Position numbers and translations under genes: made by a program
Source of the DNA: Anaerostipes hominis (ex Lee et al. 2021)
GTDB lineage: Bacteria > Bacillota > Clostridia > Lachnospirales > Lachnospiraceae
DNA: 64,000 bases
NCBI RefSeq assembly: GCF_002270485.1
Contig: NZ_NQOG01000003.1
Location: forward strand, 164,730 to 228,729
Reading direction: 5' to 3'
Notes under the pieces: model-generated
Told to the model about the DNA's origin: nothing
Databases searched by the model: none
The model's input: the letters and a program-made list of their open reading frames with translations, nothing else
Shown here: in pieces, positions 41,842 to 53,482 of the stretch
How the letters are laid out: each line of letters opens with the position of its first letter
Position numbering within the stretch: position 1 is the first letter of the stretch

Positions 41842-42660
41842 ATGAAATATAAATTAATTGCCCTGGATTTAGACGGTACCTTAAACACCGATGATAAGAC
41901 AATCACCCCGAAAACCCGGGATGCCCTCCTTAAAGCACAGCAGCAGGGACTTATCATAGCTCTCTGCTCCGCACGCCCGGTTCCGGGACTTTATAAAGAT
42001 ATGAAAACACTGGAGCTGGAAAAACACCATGGAATACTGATCGCCTATAACGGCGGTAAAATACTGCGGGCCGAGGATAAAGAGATTCTTCACCAGCAGA
42101 TTTTTCCCCGCGGTCTGGCCATAGAAATTTTAAAACATTTGGAACATTATCCGGTCACCCCGATCATAGACGACGGAGAACGTTTTTATGTAACCGATGA
42201 GAACGGATATATGGTCCGGCACGAATGCCGAAACAATCAAATGGAATGTACAGAAGTCCCATCATTGACAGACTGTCTCAATTTTGACCTGGTGAAAATT
42301 TTAATGTCTGTACGGCCCGAAGAACTTTGGGATATGCTTCCACAGGTCAGCAAGCCCTTTGAAGATGCTCTGGTCTTCGTAAGAACTGCGCCTTTTTACA
42401 TAGAAGCCATGCCAAAGGGACTCAATAAGGCTGAGGGACTGCGCCGGACATGTGAACTGCTTCATATCTCCCCTGAGGAAGTCATCTCCTTTGGGGATGC
42501 AGAAAACGACCTGGAGATGATCAAATTTTCCGGCCGGGGCGTTGCCATGGGAAATGCCTGCGATGCTCTGAAAGAGGCCGCTGATGAGGTGACTCTGACA
42601 AATAACGAAGATGGAATTGCACATAGTCTGGAACGTCTTTTAACTGCTGGTGGCTGCTAA
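41842..42660 (+). CDS. Cof-type HAD phosphatase
   Basis: A 272-residue Cof/YidA-like protein: YKLIALDLDGTLN (motif I), IALCSARP (motif II), the C2 cap, LNKAEGLRRTCELL (motif III Lys) and EVISFGDAENDLEMIKFSGRGVAMGNA (motif IV). Members dephosphorylate sugar phosphates and related metabolites. I chose ATG 41842, where the family begins; upstream codons to 41722 run through the hairpin element. The leader after the extended -10 is long (about 235 nt). Confidence 0.88.
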   Translation: MKYKLIALDLDGTLNTDDKTITPKTRDALLKAQQQGLIIALCSARPVPGLYKDMKTLELEKHHGILIAYNGGKILRAEDKEILHQQIFPRGLAIEILKHLEHYPVTPIIDDGERFYVTDENGYMVRHECRNNQMECTEVPSLTDCLNFDLVKILMSVRPEELWDMLPQVSKPFEDALVFVRTAPFYIEAMPKGLNKAEGLRRTCELLHISPEEVISFGDAENDLEMIKFSGRGVAMGNACDALKEAADEVTLTNNEDGIAHSLERLLTAGGC

Positions 42661-42709
42661 TACTCCTTCTGCCTTTATCCACTGTCTGCTGATTATGGGC
42701 ATGATAAAA

Positions 42710-42758
42710 CAGGATTATGATGAATATAAGAACATCATAATCCTGTTTTTTATTTTTT
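42710..42758. terminator. Bidirectional terminator between HAD gene and dnaJ
   Basis: A 13-bp stem (CAGGATTATGATG 42710-42722 with 42733-42745) is followed by TTTTTTATTTTT on the + strand and TTTT on the other. The + strand T tract overlaps the end of dnaJ. Confidence 0.85.
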
Positions 42759-43898
42759 ATGTTTCCCGAAAAATCCTTTATGTTCTTCTTTCTTCGGCAC
42801 TTCCCCCATGGATTCCTGGAACTTTTTAAGGGCATTCTTCTGCTCTTCGTTCAGATGTTCCGGCACCTGTACAACAAGGGTCACATAGTGGTCGCCCCGG
42901 ACATTCTTGTTCCGGAGAGTCGGAACACCTTTTCCTTTCAGACGCACACGGGTGTCCGTCTGGGTTCCTGCCTTGATCGTATAGTCATAAGGACCGTCTA
43001 CCGTATTGATCTTGATGGTTGCGCCCAGAGCTGCCTGGGTAAAGGAAATCGGCTCCGTGGAAATAATATCGTATTCCTGTCTCTGGAATTTCGGATGCCG
43101 GTCCACGGAAACAACCACGAGGAGATCTCCCCTCGGTCCTCCGTTTGTTCCGGGCTCCCCTTTTCCGCGGATTCTGATGCTCTGTCCGTTGTTGATGCCG
43201 GCCGGCACTGTGACCTCGATCGTCTTTCTCTGGCTCACATAGCCGCTTCCGTGGCAATCCGGACATTTTTCCTTGATGACCTGGCCGGTTCCGTGACAGT
43301 CCGGACATGTCTGGACATTTCTCACCGTGCCGAACATAGACTGCTGGGTATATACTACCTGGCCTTTACCGCCGCACTTCGGACATGTCTCCGGATGGGT
43401 GCCGGCTTTGGCACCGCTTCCATGACAGGAAGCACACTCCTCTTTCAGAGAAATTTCCAGCTTCTTCGTTGTTCCAAAAACTGCCTCCTCAAAGGTTACA
43501 TGAATCCTTGCACGCACATGGGCACCCTGAGTCGGAGTATTGGCCGCACGCTGGCTTCTGCCTCCGCCGCCGAACATACCGCCGAAGATATCTCCGAAAA
43601 TATCTCCCATATCCCCGCCGAAATCAAAACCGCCAAACCCTCCTCCGTTGAATCCTCCGGGTCCGCCCTGCTCAAAGGCAGCATGACCAAACTGGTCATA
43701 CTGCGCTTTCTTTTCAGGATCACTTAAAACTTCATAGGCCTCGGAAGCTTCTTTAAACTTTGCCTCGGCTACTTTATCTCCCGGGTTCGTATCTGGATGA
43801 TACTGTTTCGCAAGTTTACGGTAGGCTTTCTTTATTTCTGATTCTGAAGCACTGCGGGATACCCCCAGCACCTCATAGTAATCTCGTTTATCTGCCAT
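42750..43898 (-). CDS. dnaJ: Chaperone DnaJ
   Basis: A 382-residue type I J-protein: J domain ([14 protein letters not shown] motif), Gly/Phe-rich linker, four CxxCxGxG zinc repeats ([32 protein letters not shown]) and C-terminal substrate domains. It is the last gene of the CIRCE-controlled operon, 22 bp after dnaK. Confidence 0.96.
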   Translation of the reverse strand: MADKRDYYEVLGVSRSASESEIKKAYRKLAKQYHPDTNPGDKVAEAKFKEASEAYEVLSDPEKKAQYDQFGHAAFEQGGPGGFNGGGFGGFDFGGDMGDIFGDIFGGMFGGGGRSQRAANTPTQGAHVRARIHVTFEEAVFGTTKKLEISLKEECASCHGSGAKAGTHPETCPKCGGKGQVVYTQQSMFGTVRNVQTCPDCHGTGQVIKEKCPDCHGSGYVSQRKTIEVTVPAGINNGQSIRIRGKGEPGTNGGPRGDLLVVVSVDRHPKFQRQEYDIISTEPISFTQAALGATIKINTVDGPYDYTIKAGTQTDTRVRLKGKGVPTLRNKNVRGDHYVTLVVQVPEHLNEEQKNALKKFQESMGEVPKKEEHKGFFGKHKK

Positions 43899-43920
43899 AA
43901 TCGTCTACCTTCTTTTTCTC

Positions 43921-46429
<2,509 letters not shown>

Positions 46430-46444
46430 AATGCACCTTCCCTC

Positions 46445-47473
46445 CTATGTTTTTTTCTTGAACAGATCGTTGATCTCATCCGTCAGATTCTGGAGTGTCT
46501 TCACAACCCTCTTGTAATCCATCCGTTTCGGACCAATGATCCCGATCGTTCCGGTTCCGCCTTCCTCCAGTTCATAAGTGGCTGTCACGATGCTGCAGTC
46601 GCTCATGTTCTTGACCGGAGCTTCATCTCCGATATAAACCTGGATTCCGTGGTGGTCATCACTTTCCAATGTGTCGCCCACCAGCTTGTTCAGCGCCTTC
46701 TTTTCCACTAAAGCATCCAACAGCTCAGTAGCTGTCTCCGGCGAGCCAAGCTCAGGATACTTCAAGATATTGGAAGCACCTCCCGTATAGATCTCCAGCT
46801 GATCCGCGTTGTGGATAACGACTGCGATCTCCTCCAGAATCCTTTCCAGGATCTGGCTGTGGATTCCGGCCTGATCCTTCATCGTCTGGATCAGCTCCAG
46901 GTTGATTTCCTTCAGGGTCAGCCCCTGGAGAAAGGAGTTTAATAATACGTTCAGTTTCAGGACTTCGTCATTTGCCAGTGGTTTTTCCACGTCGATGATC
47001 TGGTTCTTTACGACATTGCCGTCTGCCACGATGACCGCCAGCAGACTGTACTCATCCACCTGGGAAAGCTGCACAAACTTGAGCTTTGTATTTTTGTACT
47101 GAGGGGCAGATACCATCGTCGCATAATTCGTACTGGATGCCAGGACATTGGCAACCTGCTTCAGCATCACTTCCATCTTGTCAACTTTCTTGACAAGCTC
47201 CAGCCGTTCTTCTTCGTCCGACTCTCTGTCCTGCATCAGCTGGTCCACATAAAAACGATATCCCAGATCCGAAGGTATCCGCCCGGCCGACGTGTGCGGC
47301 TGCAGAATGAAACCCAGATCCTCAAGATCCGCCATCTCATTGCGGATCGTAGCGGAACTTAAGTTCAGTCCCTCCATCTTGGAAATCGTCCTGGAACCAA
47401 CGGGTTCCCCGGTCTCCAGATAATTTGCTATAATCGCTTTTAGTATTAGTCTTTTACGATCATTTAAATCCAT
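46445..47473 (-). CDS. hrcA: Heat-shock repressor HrcA
   Basis: A 342-residue repressor: a winged helix (LNDRKRLILKAIIANYLETGEPVGSRTISKMEGLNLSSATIRNEMADLEDLGFI; QPHTSAGRIPSDLGYRFYVDQLM) and a GAF-like dimerisation part. ATG 47473 follows AGGAAAG. It binds CIRCE, found 20 bp upstream, and so represses its own operon. Confidence 0.95.
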   Translation of the reverse strand: MDLNDRKRLILKAIIANYLETGEPVGSRTISKMEGLNLSSATIRNEMADLEDLGFILQPHTSAGRIPSDLGYRFYVDQLMQDRESDEEERLELVKKVDKMEVMLKQVANVLASSTNYATMVSAPQYKNTKLKFVQLSQVDEYSLLAVIVADGNVVKNQIIDVEKPLANDEVLKLNVLLNSFLQGLTLKEINLELIQTMKDQAGIHSQILERILEEIAVVIHNADQLEIYTGGASNILKYPELGSPETATELLDALVEKKALNKLVGDTLESDDHHGIQVYIGDEAPVKNMSDCSIVTATYELEEGGTGTIGIIGPKRMDYKRVVKTLQNLTDEINDLFKKKT

Positions 47474-47492
47474 GGTATCTTTCCTTTCATTA

Positions 47493-47519
47493 TTAGCACT
47501 CAACTCAAACGAGTGCTAA
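47493..47519. promoter_or_regulatory. CIRCE element (HrcA operator)
   Basis: Perfect TTAGCACTC (47493-47501), 9-bp spacer, GAGTGCTAA (47511-47519). On the minus strand a consensus TTGACA lies further upstream (47555-47560), placing CIRCE downstream of the promoter. Confidence 0.97.
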
Positions 47520-47590
47520 TATCTATAACATAAGTTATCACTTTTAAAAATCATTGTCAACCCCTCCTATTATATTTTTTCGTTAAAAAA

Positions 47591-47629
47591 ATAGTAGGAA
47601 CCTGTTTTTCTGAACATTGTTCCTACTAT
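47591..47629 (-). terminator. Terminator of the second Hsp70 operon
   Basis: A stem ATAGTAGGAAC (47591-47601) with GTTCCTACTAT (47619-47629) and seven T on the minus strand. It separates the dnaK paralogue operon from the CIRCE promoter. Confidence 0.8.
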
Positions 47630-47657
47630 ATCCAATCTTTATCATATTATTTTAATC

Positions 47658-49391
47658 TTACGGCAAAACCGAAAAAAGTTCTTCTTTCGCTGCATTCAGT
47701 TCACCGGCCTGTTCCCTCGTAATCTTTTCAAGCTTCACATGTTTGAGTGCTTTCTTTAAATTTGCTGCTGCATCTTTGATGGCTTTCTTCTTTTCTTTTT
47801 CGATCTCTTTCTTGTGCTCTGCAAGATACTGCTCCGCTCTGACAAGCGTCTCTTCCGCCTCATGGTAGGACTGAACCGCTTCTTTGTGTTCCTTATCGAA
47901 CGCTGCATTTTCCTTTGCATTACGGATCGCCTGTTTGATTTCTTCCTCGGACATATTGGAACTTGAAGTGATTACAACGCTCTGTTCCTTTCCGGTCCCC
48001 AGGTCTTTTGCCGATACCTTTAAGATACCGTTGACATCAATATCGAAGGTCACTTCGATCTGAGGCACCCCTCTCACAGCCCGTTTGATCCCCTTGAGCC
48101 GGAAATTGCCGATGACCTTGTTTTCATTGGCCATCATACGTTCTCCCTGGAGAACCTTGATATCCACGGCTGTCTGGAAATTGGCGCCTGTAGTAAAAAT
48201 CTGGCTGTGACGGGTAGGAATTGTCGAATTGCGCTCTATGATCCTGGTAGCCATGCCTCCCATCGTCTCGATGGATAAGGAAAGCGGTGTTACATCCATG
48301 AGCAGCACTTCATTGGTTCCGGCCTCTCCTGCAAGTTTCCCTCCCTGGATGGCAGCTCCCAGTGCGACACACTCGTCGGGATTTAAGGACTGGTCCGGAC
48401 GCTTTCCGGTGATCTCTGCCACCTTCCGCTGTACCGCCGGGATCCTCGTAGACCCTCCGACCATCAGCACCCTGTCGATCTCTCCTGCAGACAGTCCCGC
48501 ATCCTTCAGCGCGTTTCTCACCGGTTCTTCGGTTTTTGATACAAGGCTGTAAGTCAGCTCATCAAACTTTGTCCTCGTAAGCTGGATATCCATGTGGTGT
48601 GTCTCACCCCGTTCCACGACGATGAACGGCAGGTTGATATTTGTCTCAGACATGCTGGAAAGTTCGATCTTGGCTTTCTCTGCCGCTTCCCTGATCCGCT
48701 GCATTGCCTGGACATCTTTTTTCAAATCAATTCCATCTGTCTTTTTAAAAGTTTCAACCAGATACGCTGCCACTGCCTCGTCAAAATCATCACCTCCCAG
48801 GTGGTTGTTTCCTGAAGTTGCCAGCACCTCAATCACACCGTCTTCGATCTGAATGACAGATACATCGAAAGTACCGCCTCCCAGGTCATAGACTATGATT
48901 TTTTGCTCCGTTCCGTTGTCCAGCCCATAGGCCAGTGCTGCTGCAGTAGGTTCGTTTATGATACGCTTTACATCAAGACCTGCGATCCTTCCCGCATCCT
49001 TGGTGGCCTGTCTCTGGGCGTCATTAAAATATGCAGGCACGGTGATCACTGCCTCTGTCACTTCCGTTCCCAGATAGCTCTTGGCATCTTCCTTTAATTT
49101 CATCAGGATCTGGGCGGAAATCTCCTGTGGGAGATAATTCTTTCCGTCGACTTTTACCCTGTAATCCGTTCCCATATGCCGTTTAATGGATGACACTGTC
49201 CGCTCCGGGTTTGCCGCAGACTGCCTTTTGGCCGCATCTCCAATCAGTCTCTCCCCATTTTTGGTCATGGCCATGACCGACGGCGTTGTCCTTGAACCTT
49301 CCGCATTATGTATGACAACGGCTTTTCCGCCTTCCATCACGGCAATACAGCTGTTGGTCGTCCCTAAATCAATCCCTATGATCTTACCCAT
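47658..49391 (-). CDS. DnaK paralogue (second Hsp70)
   Basis: A 577-residue Hsp70 with every ATPase motif intact ([71 protein letters not shown]) and a substrate domain, but a shortened lid ending [12 protein letters not shown] without the disordered acidic tail of the main DnaK. It is encoded with its own J-protein, DUF5685 and zinc-ribbon genes, with no CIRCE nearby, so it is probably a dedicated chaperone for a special client. Confidence 0.92.
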   Translation of the reverse strand: MGKIIGIDLGTTNSCIAVMEGGKAVVIHNAEGSRTTPSVMAMTKNGERLIGDAAKRQSAANPERTVSSIKRHMGTDYRVKVDGKNYLPQEISAQILMKLKEDAKSYLGTEVTEAVITVPAYFNDAQRQATKDAGRIAGLDVKRIINEPTAAALAYGLDNGTEQKIIVYDLGGGTFDVSVIQIEDGVIEVLATSGNNHLGGDDFDEAVAAYLVETFKKTDGIDLKKDVQAMQRIREAAEKAKIELSSMSETNINLPFIVVERGETHHMDIQLTRTKFDELTYSLVSKTEEPVRNALKDAGLSAGEIDRVLMVGGSTRIPAVQRKVAEITGKRPDQSLNPDECVALGAAIQGGKLAGEAGTNEVLLMDVTPLSLSIETMGGMATRIIERNSTIPTRHSQIFTTGANFQTAVDIKVLQGERMMANENKVIGNFRLKGIKRAVRGVPQIEVTFDIDVNGILKVSAKDLGTGKEQSVVITSSSNMSEEEIKQAIRNAKENAAFDKEHKEAVQSYHEAEETLVRAEQYLAEHKKEIEKEKKKAIKDAAANLKKALKHVKLEKITREQAGELNAAKEELFSVLP

Positions 49392-49416
49392 AAGTCCTCC
49401 TGTTTATGTTCCATTG

Positions 49417-50034
49417 TTAATAAGGCCTGCAGCAGCAGTTGATGAGCATATTCAGCATACAAAGCTGCATGCAGCAGCTGCTTCCCATACTGCTTCTTCC
49501 GTACCCGGACCCCATATTCTGATACCAGTTTCCGCTCTGCTGCATCTGCTGGAGGAGCATCCGGTATTCCATGTTGGAAGGGTCCATCTGTACGGCCGTC
49601 TGCGCATGCTCCAGCGCGGTTACATTGTTGCCGATGCCCATGTTTGCCACAGCACTGAAATAAAACCACTGTGCATTTCTCTCTGAGATACCTCCGAGCA
49701 CCTGAAGCGCCTCCCGGTAATGTCCTGCCCGCAGGTAATTATAGGCGGCCGTCATTTCTGCCGAACCGGTTCCGGCATTGCCGTATCCCCCATAGGAGGA
49801 CTGCTCTCCCTGATATGGATTTCCATATGGGTTTCCGCCGGATGCGCCGTACTTTCTAAAGTCCATAACCTTTTTGTAGGCCTCCTGGACTTCTTTAAAC
49901 TTCCGCTCTGCATATTCCGGCTGGTTTAAGTTAGCATCCGGATGATATTTCTTGCTCAGCCTCCGGTATGCTTTTTTTATTTCCTCATCAGTCGCATCCT
50001 GGGATACGCCTAAGATTGTATATGCTTCATCCAT
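49417..50034 (-). CDS. J-domain protein with TPR-like and cysteine-rich tail
   Basis: A 205-residue protein: J domain ([37 protein letters not shown] present), a Gly/Tyr/Asn-rich linker, a TPR-like helical pair ([34 protein letters not shown]), and a tail [21 protein letters not shown] with seven cysteines among about 20 residues. No zinc repeats of classical DnaJ. ATG 50034 is just beyond the DUF5685 stop. It should activate the adjacent Hsp70; the tail may bind metal, carry lipid or associate with membrane (inference). Confidence 0.88.
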   Translation of the reverse strand: MDEAYTILGVSQDATDEEIKKAYRRLSKKYHPDANLNQPEYAERKFKEVQEAYKKVMDFRKYGASGGNPYGNPYQGEQSSYGGYGNAGTGSAEMTAAYNYLRAGHYREALQVLGGISERNAQWFYFSAVANMGIGNNVTALEHAQTAVQMDPSNMEYRMLLQQMQQSGNWYQNMGSGYGRSSMGSSCCMQLCMLNMLINCCCRPY

Positions 50035-50035
50035 C

Positions 50036-50872
50036 TCACTCTTCCTCACTGCCTTTTCTTTTGTTCTTTGCGATCTCAAATTTCGTCCATGCTCCAGAAT
50101 AAATGATATTCCTGAGAATTTCAATATCCTTTAAGATCGGCAGGCGTTCAAACACAGCGGCACACTCCGTCATCATCATGGTCAGGACCGTCTCTGCTCT
50201 CTGATCAAACTCTTCGCTTTTCGCATAAAAACTCCATGGATTGTACCGTTCGTTCTTCAGATCATCGGATAAATCTTCGTAGGCATCCATCAGATAGATG
50301 AACTTTCCAAGAAAGAATCCCATCGTTCTCAGATCATCAGACCACTCATCCTCCCTGAAGACAAAAATCTCTCCGAGCATCTTTCCCGTGAGGCCTGCCA
50401 CACGATCCAGCTGATCCGTGTTCTCCCCTTCACAGACAGAAAGCTTCTTTATATAATCTCTGACAGCCCGGCTCTGTCTCGGATATCTCCGGGCGATCTC
50501 CATACATGGTTTCCTGATGCCATCTGCCAGCAGAAGGCTTTTAAGCTTCTTATCGTCCTGCCAGTCATCCAGCAGATTATAATAAGTAAGAAGCATTCCC
50601 ATATCCGCCGCATAGTCGCTCAACTGATTGCACATAACCTTCTGCCTTTTCGTTGGGTGGAGTCCGCAGAAGTGCTTACCGGAGTGAAGCTTCGGCTCAT
50701 AAAGCCCGTTTAATAAAATGGCAAGAAACGTCATGTCAAAGCTCAGCGTCAGCTGACCTTTTTTTCCGTAATGCTTGTAAAGCCGCCGGCACAGCCCGCA
50801 GTAATAAGCACGGTACCGCTCATAATCTTTGATCTTCATCTCAGGCTTATTGACAGTCAAATATCCAAACAT
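50036..50872 (-). CDS. DUF5685 family protein with aspartate-rich motifs
   Basis: A 278-residue, mostly helical protein ([32 protein letters not shown] start typical of DUF5685). Two acidic motifs stand out: LLDDWQDD (D102-D107) and [20 protein letters not shown] (D196, E199, D200, D203, D204). Their spacing and the second motif's form resemble the paired Asp motifs of squalene/phytoene-synthase-type enzymes. N-terminal cysteines (YYCGLC, FCGLH, MCNQL) are also characteristic. The function is unknown. It is encoded between the membrane zinc-ribbon gene and the J-protein gene. Confidence 0.85.
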   Translation of the reverse strand: MFGYLTVNKPEMKIKDYERYRAYYCGLCRRLYKHYGKKGQLTLSFDMTFLAILLNGLYEPKLHSGKHFCGLHPTKRQKVMCNQLSDYAADMGMLLTYYNLLDDWQDDKKLKSLLLADGIRKPCMEIARRYPRQSRAVRDYIKKLSVCEGENTDQLDRVAGLTGKMLGEIFVFREDEWSDDLRTMGFFLGKFIYLMDAYEDLSDDLKNERYNPWSFYAKSEEFDQRAETVLTMMMTECAAVFERLPILKDIEILRNIIYSGAWTKFEIAKNKRKGSEEE

Positions 50873-50884
50873 GCAAGCCTCCTT

Positions 50885-51283
50885 TTACGATCTCGCCTGG
50901 AATTCTTTCCGGCATTTCGGACAGGTGATCACGATATTCCCCTTGCCCTTCGGTACCCTGATATCCTGACCGCAGCCCGGACACCGGAAAAACTTGTGCG
51001 TTTTGCGCTGTTCAAAATGAAGTTTCTTCCTCCTGAAAAAACCGGTAATCTTGCTGGTCCTCCTGAGAAATGCCGCATTTTCAGCCGATCTTTTGGCAAT
51101 GTTCCTGGAAAAAATCCGGAAATAGGAATAAATCAGCAAAACAACCCCTAAATAATATAAAAGAAACGCTTTCTTTATAAATATAGGAAGAAACATCCCC
51201 GCCAAAGCCACGATCAGCAAAAATTTCGAAAGAGAATCTGTACCGTAACGCCCTCTTAAAAAACTCTGAATCTTATCTCTCAT
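50885..51283 (-). CDS. Membrane zinc-ribbon protein
   Basis: A 132-residue protein: two adjacent membrane helices (FLLIVALAGMFLPIFI and AFLLYYLGVVLLIYSYFRIF), a basic stretch and a C-terminal zinc ribbon (FRCPGCGQDIRVP then ITCPKCRKEF). ATG 51283 follows AAAGGTGAG. It opens the operon with DUF5685, the J-protein and the second Hsp70. It may anchor the complex at the membrane (inference). Confidence 0.82.
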   Translation of the reverse strand: MRDKIQSFLRGRYGTDSLSKFLLIVALAGMFLPIFIKKAFLLYYLGVVLLIYSYFRIFSRNIAKRSAENAAFLRRTSKITGFFRRKKLHFEQRKTHKFFRCPGCGQDIRVPKGKGNIVITCPKCRKEFQARS

Positions 51284-51453
51284 CAACTCACCTTTCTTTA
51301 CGTTCAAATATAATCATGAAACACTGGAAAATGTCATAGGTAACATTATAGCATTTTCATTTGCCGGAAAACATAAAGAAACTATAAAATATCTGAACTT
51401 TTTGTGTCATAGAAAAATACATGCCTCATATAATGAAGAAAGGAGATGATGAG

Positions 51454-51744
51454 ATGACAGATTTAACAAGGCTTCGCATGGAGCAGGAAAAACTGAAATT
51501 AAATCAAAAATACGCCTCCCATTCCGATCCGTTTCACACAGAACCGGAAGAGAGCGCCAGCTACTGGTCTTTTCTGAAGCTGCGCATGATTTTTTCTATC
51601 ATTCTGCTGCTGTTTGTCCTCTCCCTTTCTAAAACAGCCGGTTCCAGAGATGCCCAGAAAATCAGGTCCGTCATTCAGCACATCGACCAGAGAGACCCTT
51701 ATACCCAAAAAGCTCTCAATGAAATCCAAAAAAATTTCCATTAA
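51454..51744 (+). CDS. Small single-pass membrane protein, unknown function
   Basis: A 96-residue protein: a charged N-terminus (LRMEQEKLKLNQKYASHSD), one membrane helix (LRMIFSIILLLFVLSLS) and a short outside tail ending QKALNEIQKNFH. ATG 51454 lies 6-9 bp after AAAGGAGATG. I do not recognise it. It is divergent from the zinc-ribbon operon and ends at a shared terminator. Confidence 0.7.
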   Translation: MTDLTRLRMEQEKLKLNQKYASHSDPFHTEPEESASYWSFLKLRMIFSIILLLFVLSLSKTAGSRDAQKIRSVIQHIDQRDPYTQKALNEIQKNFH

Positions 51745-51749
51745 CCCTC

Positions 51750-51788
51750 AAACAGCCGCTTCCTCTTATTCGTTGGAAGCGGCTGTTT
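51750..51788. terminator. Terminator after the small membrane protein gene
   Basis: A 14-bp stem (AAACAGCCGCTTCC 51750-51763 with 51775-51788) followed by ATTATTTTTT on the + strand; it probably also serves the convergent TfoX-like gene. Confidence 0.85.
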
Positions 51789-51793
51789 GCAGA

Positions 51794-52111
51794 TTATTTT
51801 TTCTTTGGTTTGGGCTCCGGAAGTTCCTCAAATGAAGCCCGAAGAAAACGGTGAAGCAAATCCCGATCTTCCGGATCTTCGATGAGAAAATAAGGTTTTG
51901 CCCCGTCATAGGGCGGTTCTTTCGGACACTCAGGCAGAATCTCTTCCCCGGCTTTCGTGATCTTGACAAAAAATTGATTATCACAGATGACACCTATAAA
52001 TTTCCCGTCCAGATAAATACCGTATTCTCCGAACATTTTTCTGTAAGAGACATCTCCGGCACCCTCTGCCTGACCGCATACATATTCTACAAATTCAACA
52101 CTTGAAGCCAT
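51794..52111 (-). CDS. TfoX N-terminal-domain protein
   Basis: A 105-residue protein matching the TfoX N-terminal domain: VEYVCGQAEGAGDVSYRKMFGEYGIYLDGKFIGVICDNQFFVKIT. The C-terminal TfoX helix-hairpin domain is absent, common in Firmicutes. ATG 52111 follows AGGAGGTG. Function uncertain. Confidence 0.85.
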   Translation of the reverse strand: MASSVEFVEYVCGQAEGAGDVSYRKMFGEYGIYLDGKFIGVICDNQFFVKITKAGEEILPECPKEPPYDGAKPYFLIEDPEDRDLLHRFLRASFEELPEPKPKKK

Positions 52112-52148
52112 ATCTTCACCTCCTGTCATCATACTTAGAATAGCAAAA

Positions 52149-52176
52149 GGAACAGGACAGCTGCATGTCCTGTTCC
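52149..52176 (-). terminator. Terminator of tyrS
   Basis: An 11-bp stem GGAACAGGACA (52149-52159) with TGTCCTGTTCC (52166-52176), then TTTT on the minus strand. Confidence 0.75.
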
Positions 52177-52187
52177 AAATCTTCCTG

Positions 52188-53420
52188 TTATTTTCCTTCT
52201 TTAACCTGACAGAACTTTTTCTTTCCCTTTTTCAGGAGCAGACGTTCTTTGTCATCAAAATCTGCCGAAGTAAACACCTGTTTAAAGTCCGTCACTTTCT
52301 CCCCGTTGACGGATACGCCGCCCTGGATCACGGTCCTTCTGGCATCAGATCTTGTAGAGCAAAGTTTCGTATCTACCAGCAGAGTCAGTATATCGAGTCC
52401 TTCTTCAAGCCGTGCCTTGGAATACTCATGCACCGGCGCATCCTCACTGGCCGCACCCTGCACAAACAAGGCTTTTGCTCCGGCCTGTGCCTTCTTCGCC
52501 TCTTCCTCGCCGTGGACGATCTTCGTCACTTCATATGCCAGCACTTCTTTTGCTTTATTGATCTCGGCATCCTGAAGCGCTCCCAGCCTTCTCACCTCTT
52601 CCATCGGAAGGAAGGTTAAGAGTCCGAGACACTCTTCTACTTTCACATCTTCGATGTTTCTCCAGTACTGATAAAATTCATACGGAGAAGTCTTTTCAGG
52701 GTCCAGCCAGACGGCTCCCGCCATCGTTTTGCCCATCTTCACACCGTCGCTTCTGGTAAGCAGGGTAAGCGTCAGCCCAAACGCATTTTTCTGCTCCTTG
52801 CGGCGGATCAGATCCGCGCCCGCAAGAATATTGCTCCACTGGTCATTTCCACCCATTTCCAGGGTACATCCATATCTGCGGTTCAGCTCCAGGAAATCAT
52901 ATGCCTGCATGAGCATATAGTTGAATTCAAAAAATGTAAGTCCTTTCTCCATACGCTGTTTATAGCACTCGGCAGTCAGCATTTTGTTGACAGAAAAATG
53001 TACTCCGATCTCTCTTAAAAAATCTACATAGTTTAAGTCCAAAAGCCAGTCTGCATTATTTTCAAGGATTGCCTTGTCGTTGTCAAACGAGATAAACCGG
53101 GACAGCTGCTCCTTAAATCGCATGGCATTGTGTTCAATGGTTTCTTTTGTCATGATATTTCGCATGTCAGACTTGCCGGAAGGGTCACCGATCATAGTCG
53201 TGCCGCCCCCTAAAAGGGCAATCGGTCTGTGCCCTGCTCTCTGCATATGCATCATGGCCATGACCGTAAGGAAATGCCCTGCGGTAAGGCTGTCTGCGGT
53301 AGCGTCAAACCCGATATAGAACGTTACCTTTTCCTTTCCAAGCAGATCGCGCAGCTCCTCGTGGGTCGTCTGAGCGATAAAGCCTCTTTCCTGCAAAATA
53401 TCGTATACATTTTCACTCAT
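52188..53420 (-). CDS. tyrS: Tyrosyl-tRNA synthetase
   Basis: A 410-residue class I synthetase (TyrRS type 1): [17 protein letters not shown] (HIGH-like), [26 protein letters not shown] (KMSKS-like KMGKT) and a C-terminal S4 domain ([22 protein letters not shown]). No T-box leader is visible in the 60 bp upstream; transcription probably comes from pepD or beyond. Confidence 0.96.
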   Translation of the reverse strand: MSENVYDILQERGFIAQTTHEELRDLLGKEKVTFYIGFDATADSLTAGHFLTVMAMMHMQRAGHRPIALLGGGTTMIGDPSGKSDMRNIMTKETIEHNAMRFKEQLSRFISFDNDKAILENNADWLLDLNYVDFLREIGVHFSVNKMLTAECYKQRMEKGLTFFEFNYMLMQAYDFLELNRRYGCTLEMGGNDQWSNILAGADLIRRKEQKNAFGLTLTLLTRSDGVKMGKTMAGAVWLDPEKTSPYEFYQYWRNIEDVKVEECLGLLTFLPMEEVRRLGALQDAEINKAKEVLAYEVTKIVHGEEEAKKAQAGAKALFVQGAASEDAPVHEYSKARLEEGLDILTLLVDTKLCSTRSDARRTVIQGGVSVNGEKVTDFKQVFTSADFDDKERLLLKKGKKKFCQVKEGK

Positions 53421-53482
53421 TGGTCTACTCCTTTATCTAAATTGTTCATTTTCAATTTCAGCCGTGTAATAGATTCTGGCTT

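Noticed and set aside
47658..49391. Second dnaK as a decaying duplicate
   Set aside because: All ATPase motifs are intact and it is in a coherent operon with its own J-protein; the lid differs in a way that looks functional.
53421..53482. T-box riboswitch before tyrS
   Set aside because: The gap is only about 60 bp and shows no T-box sequence or terminator.
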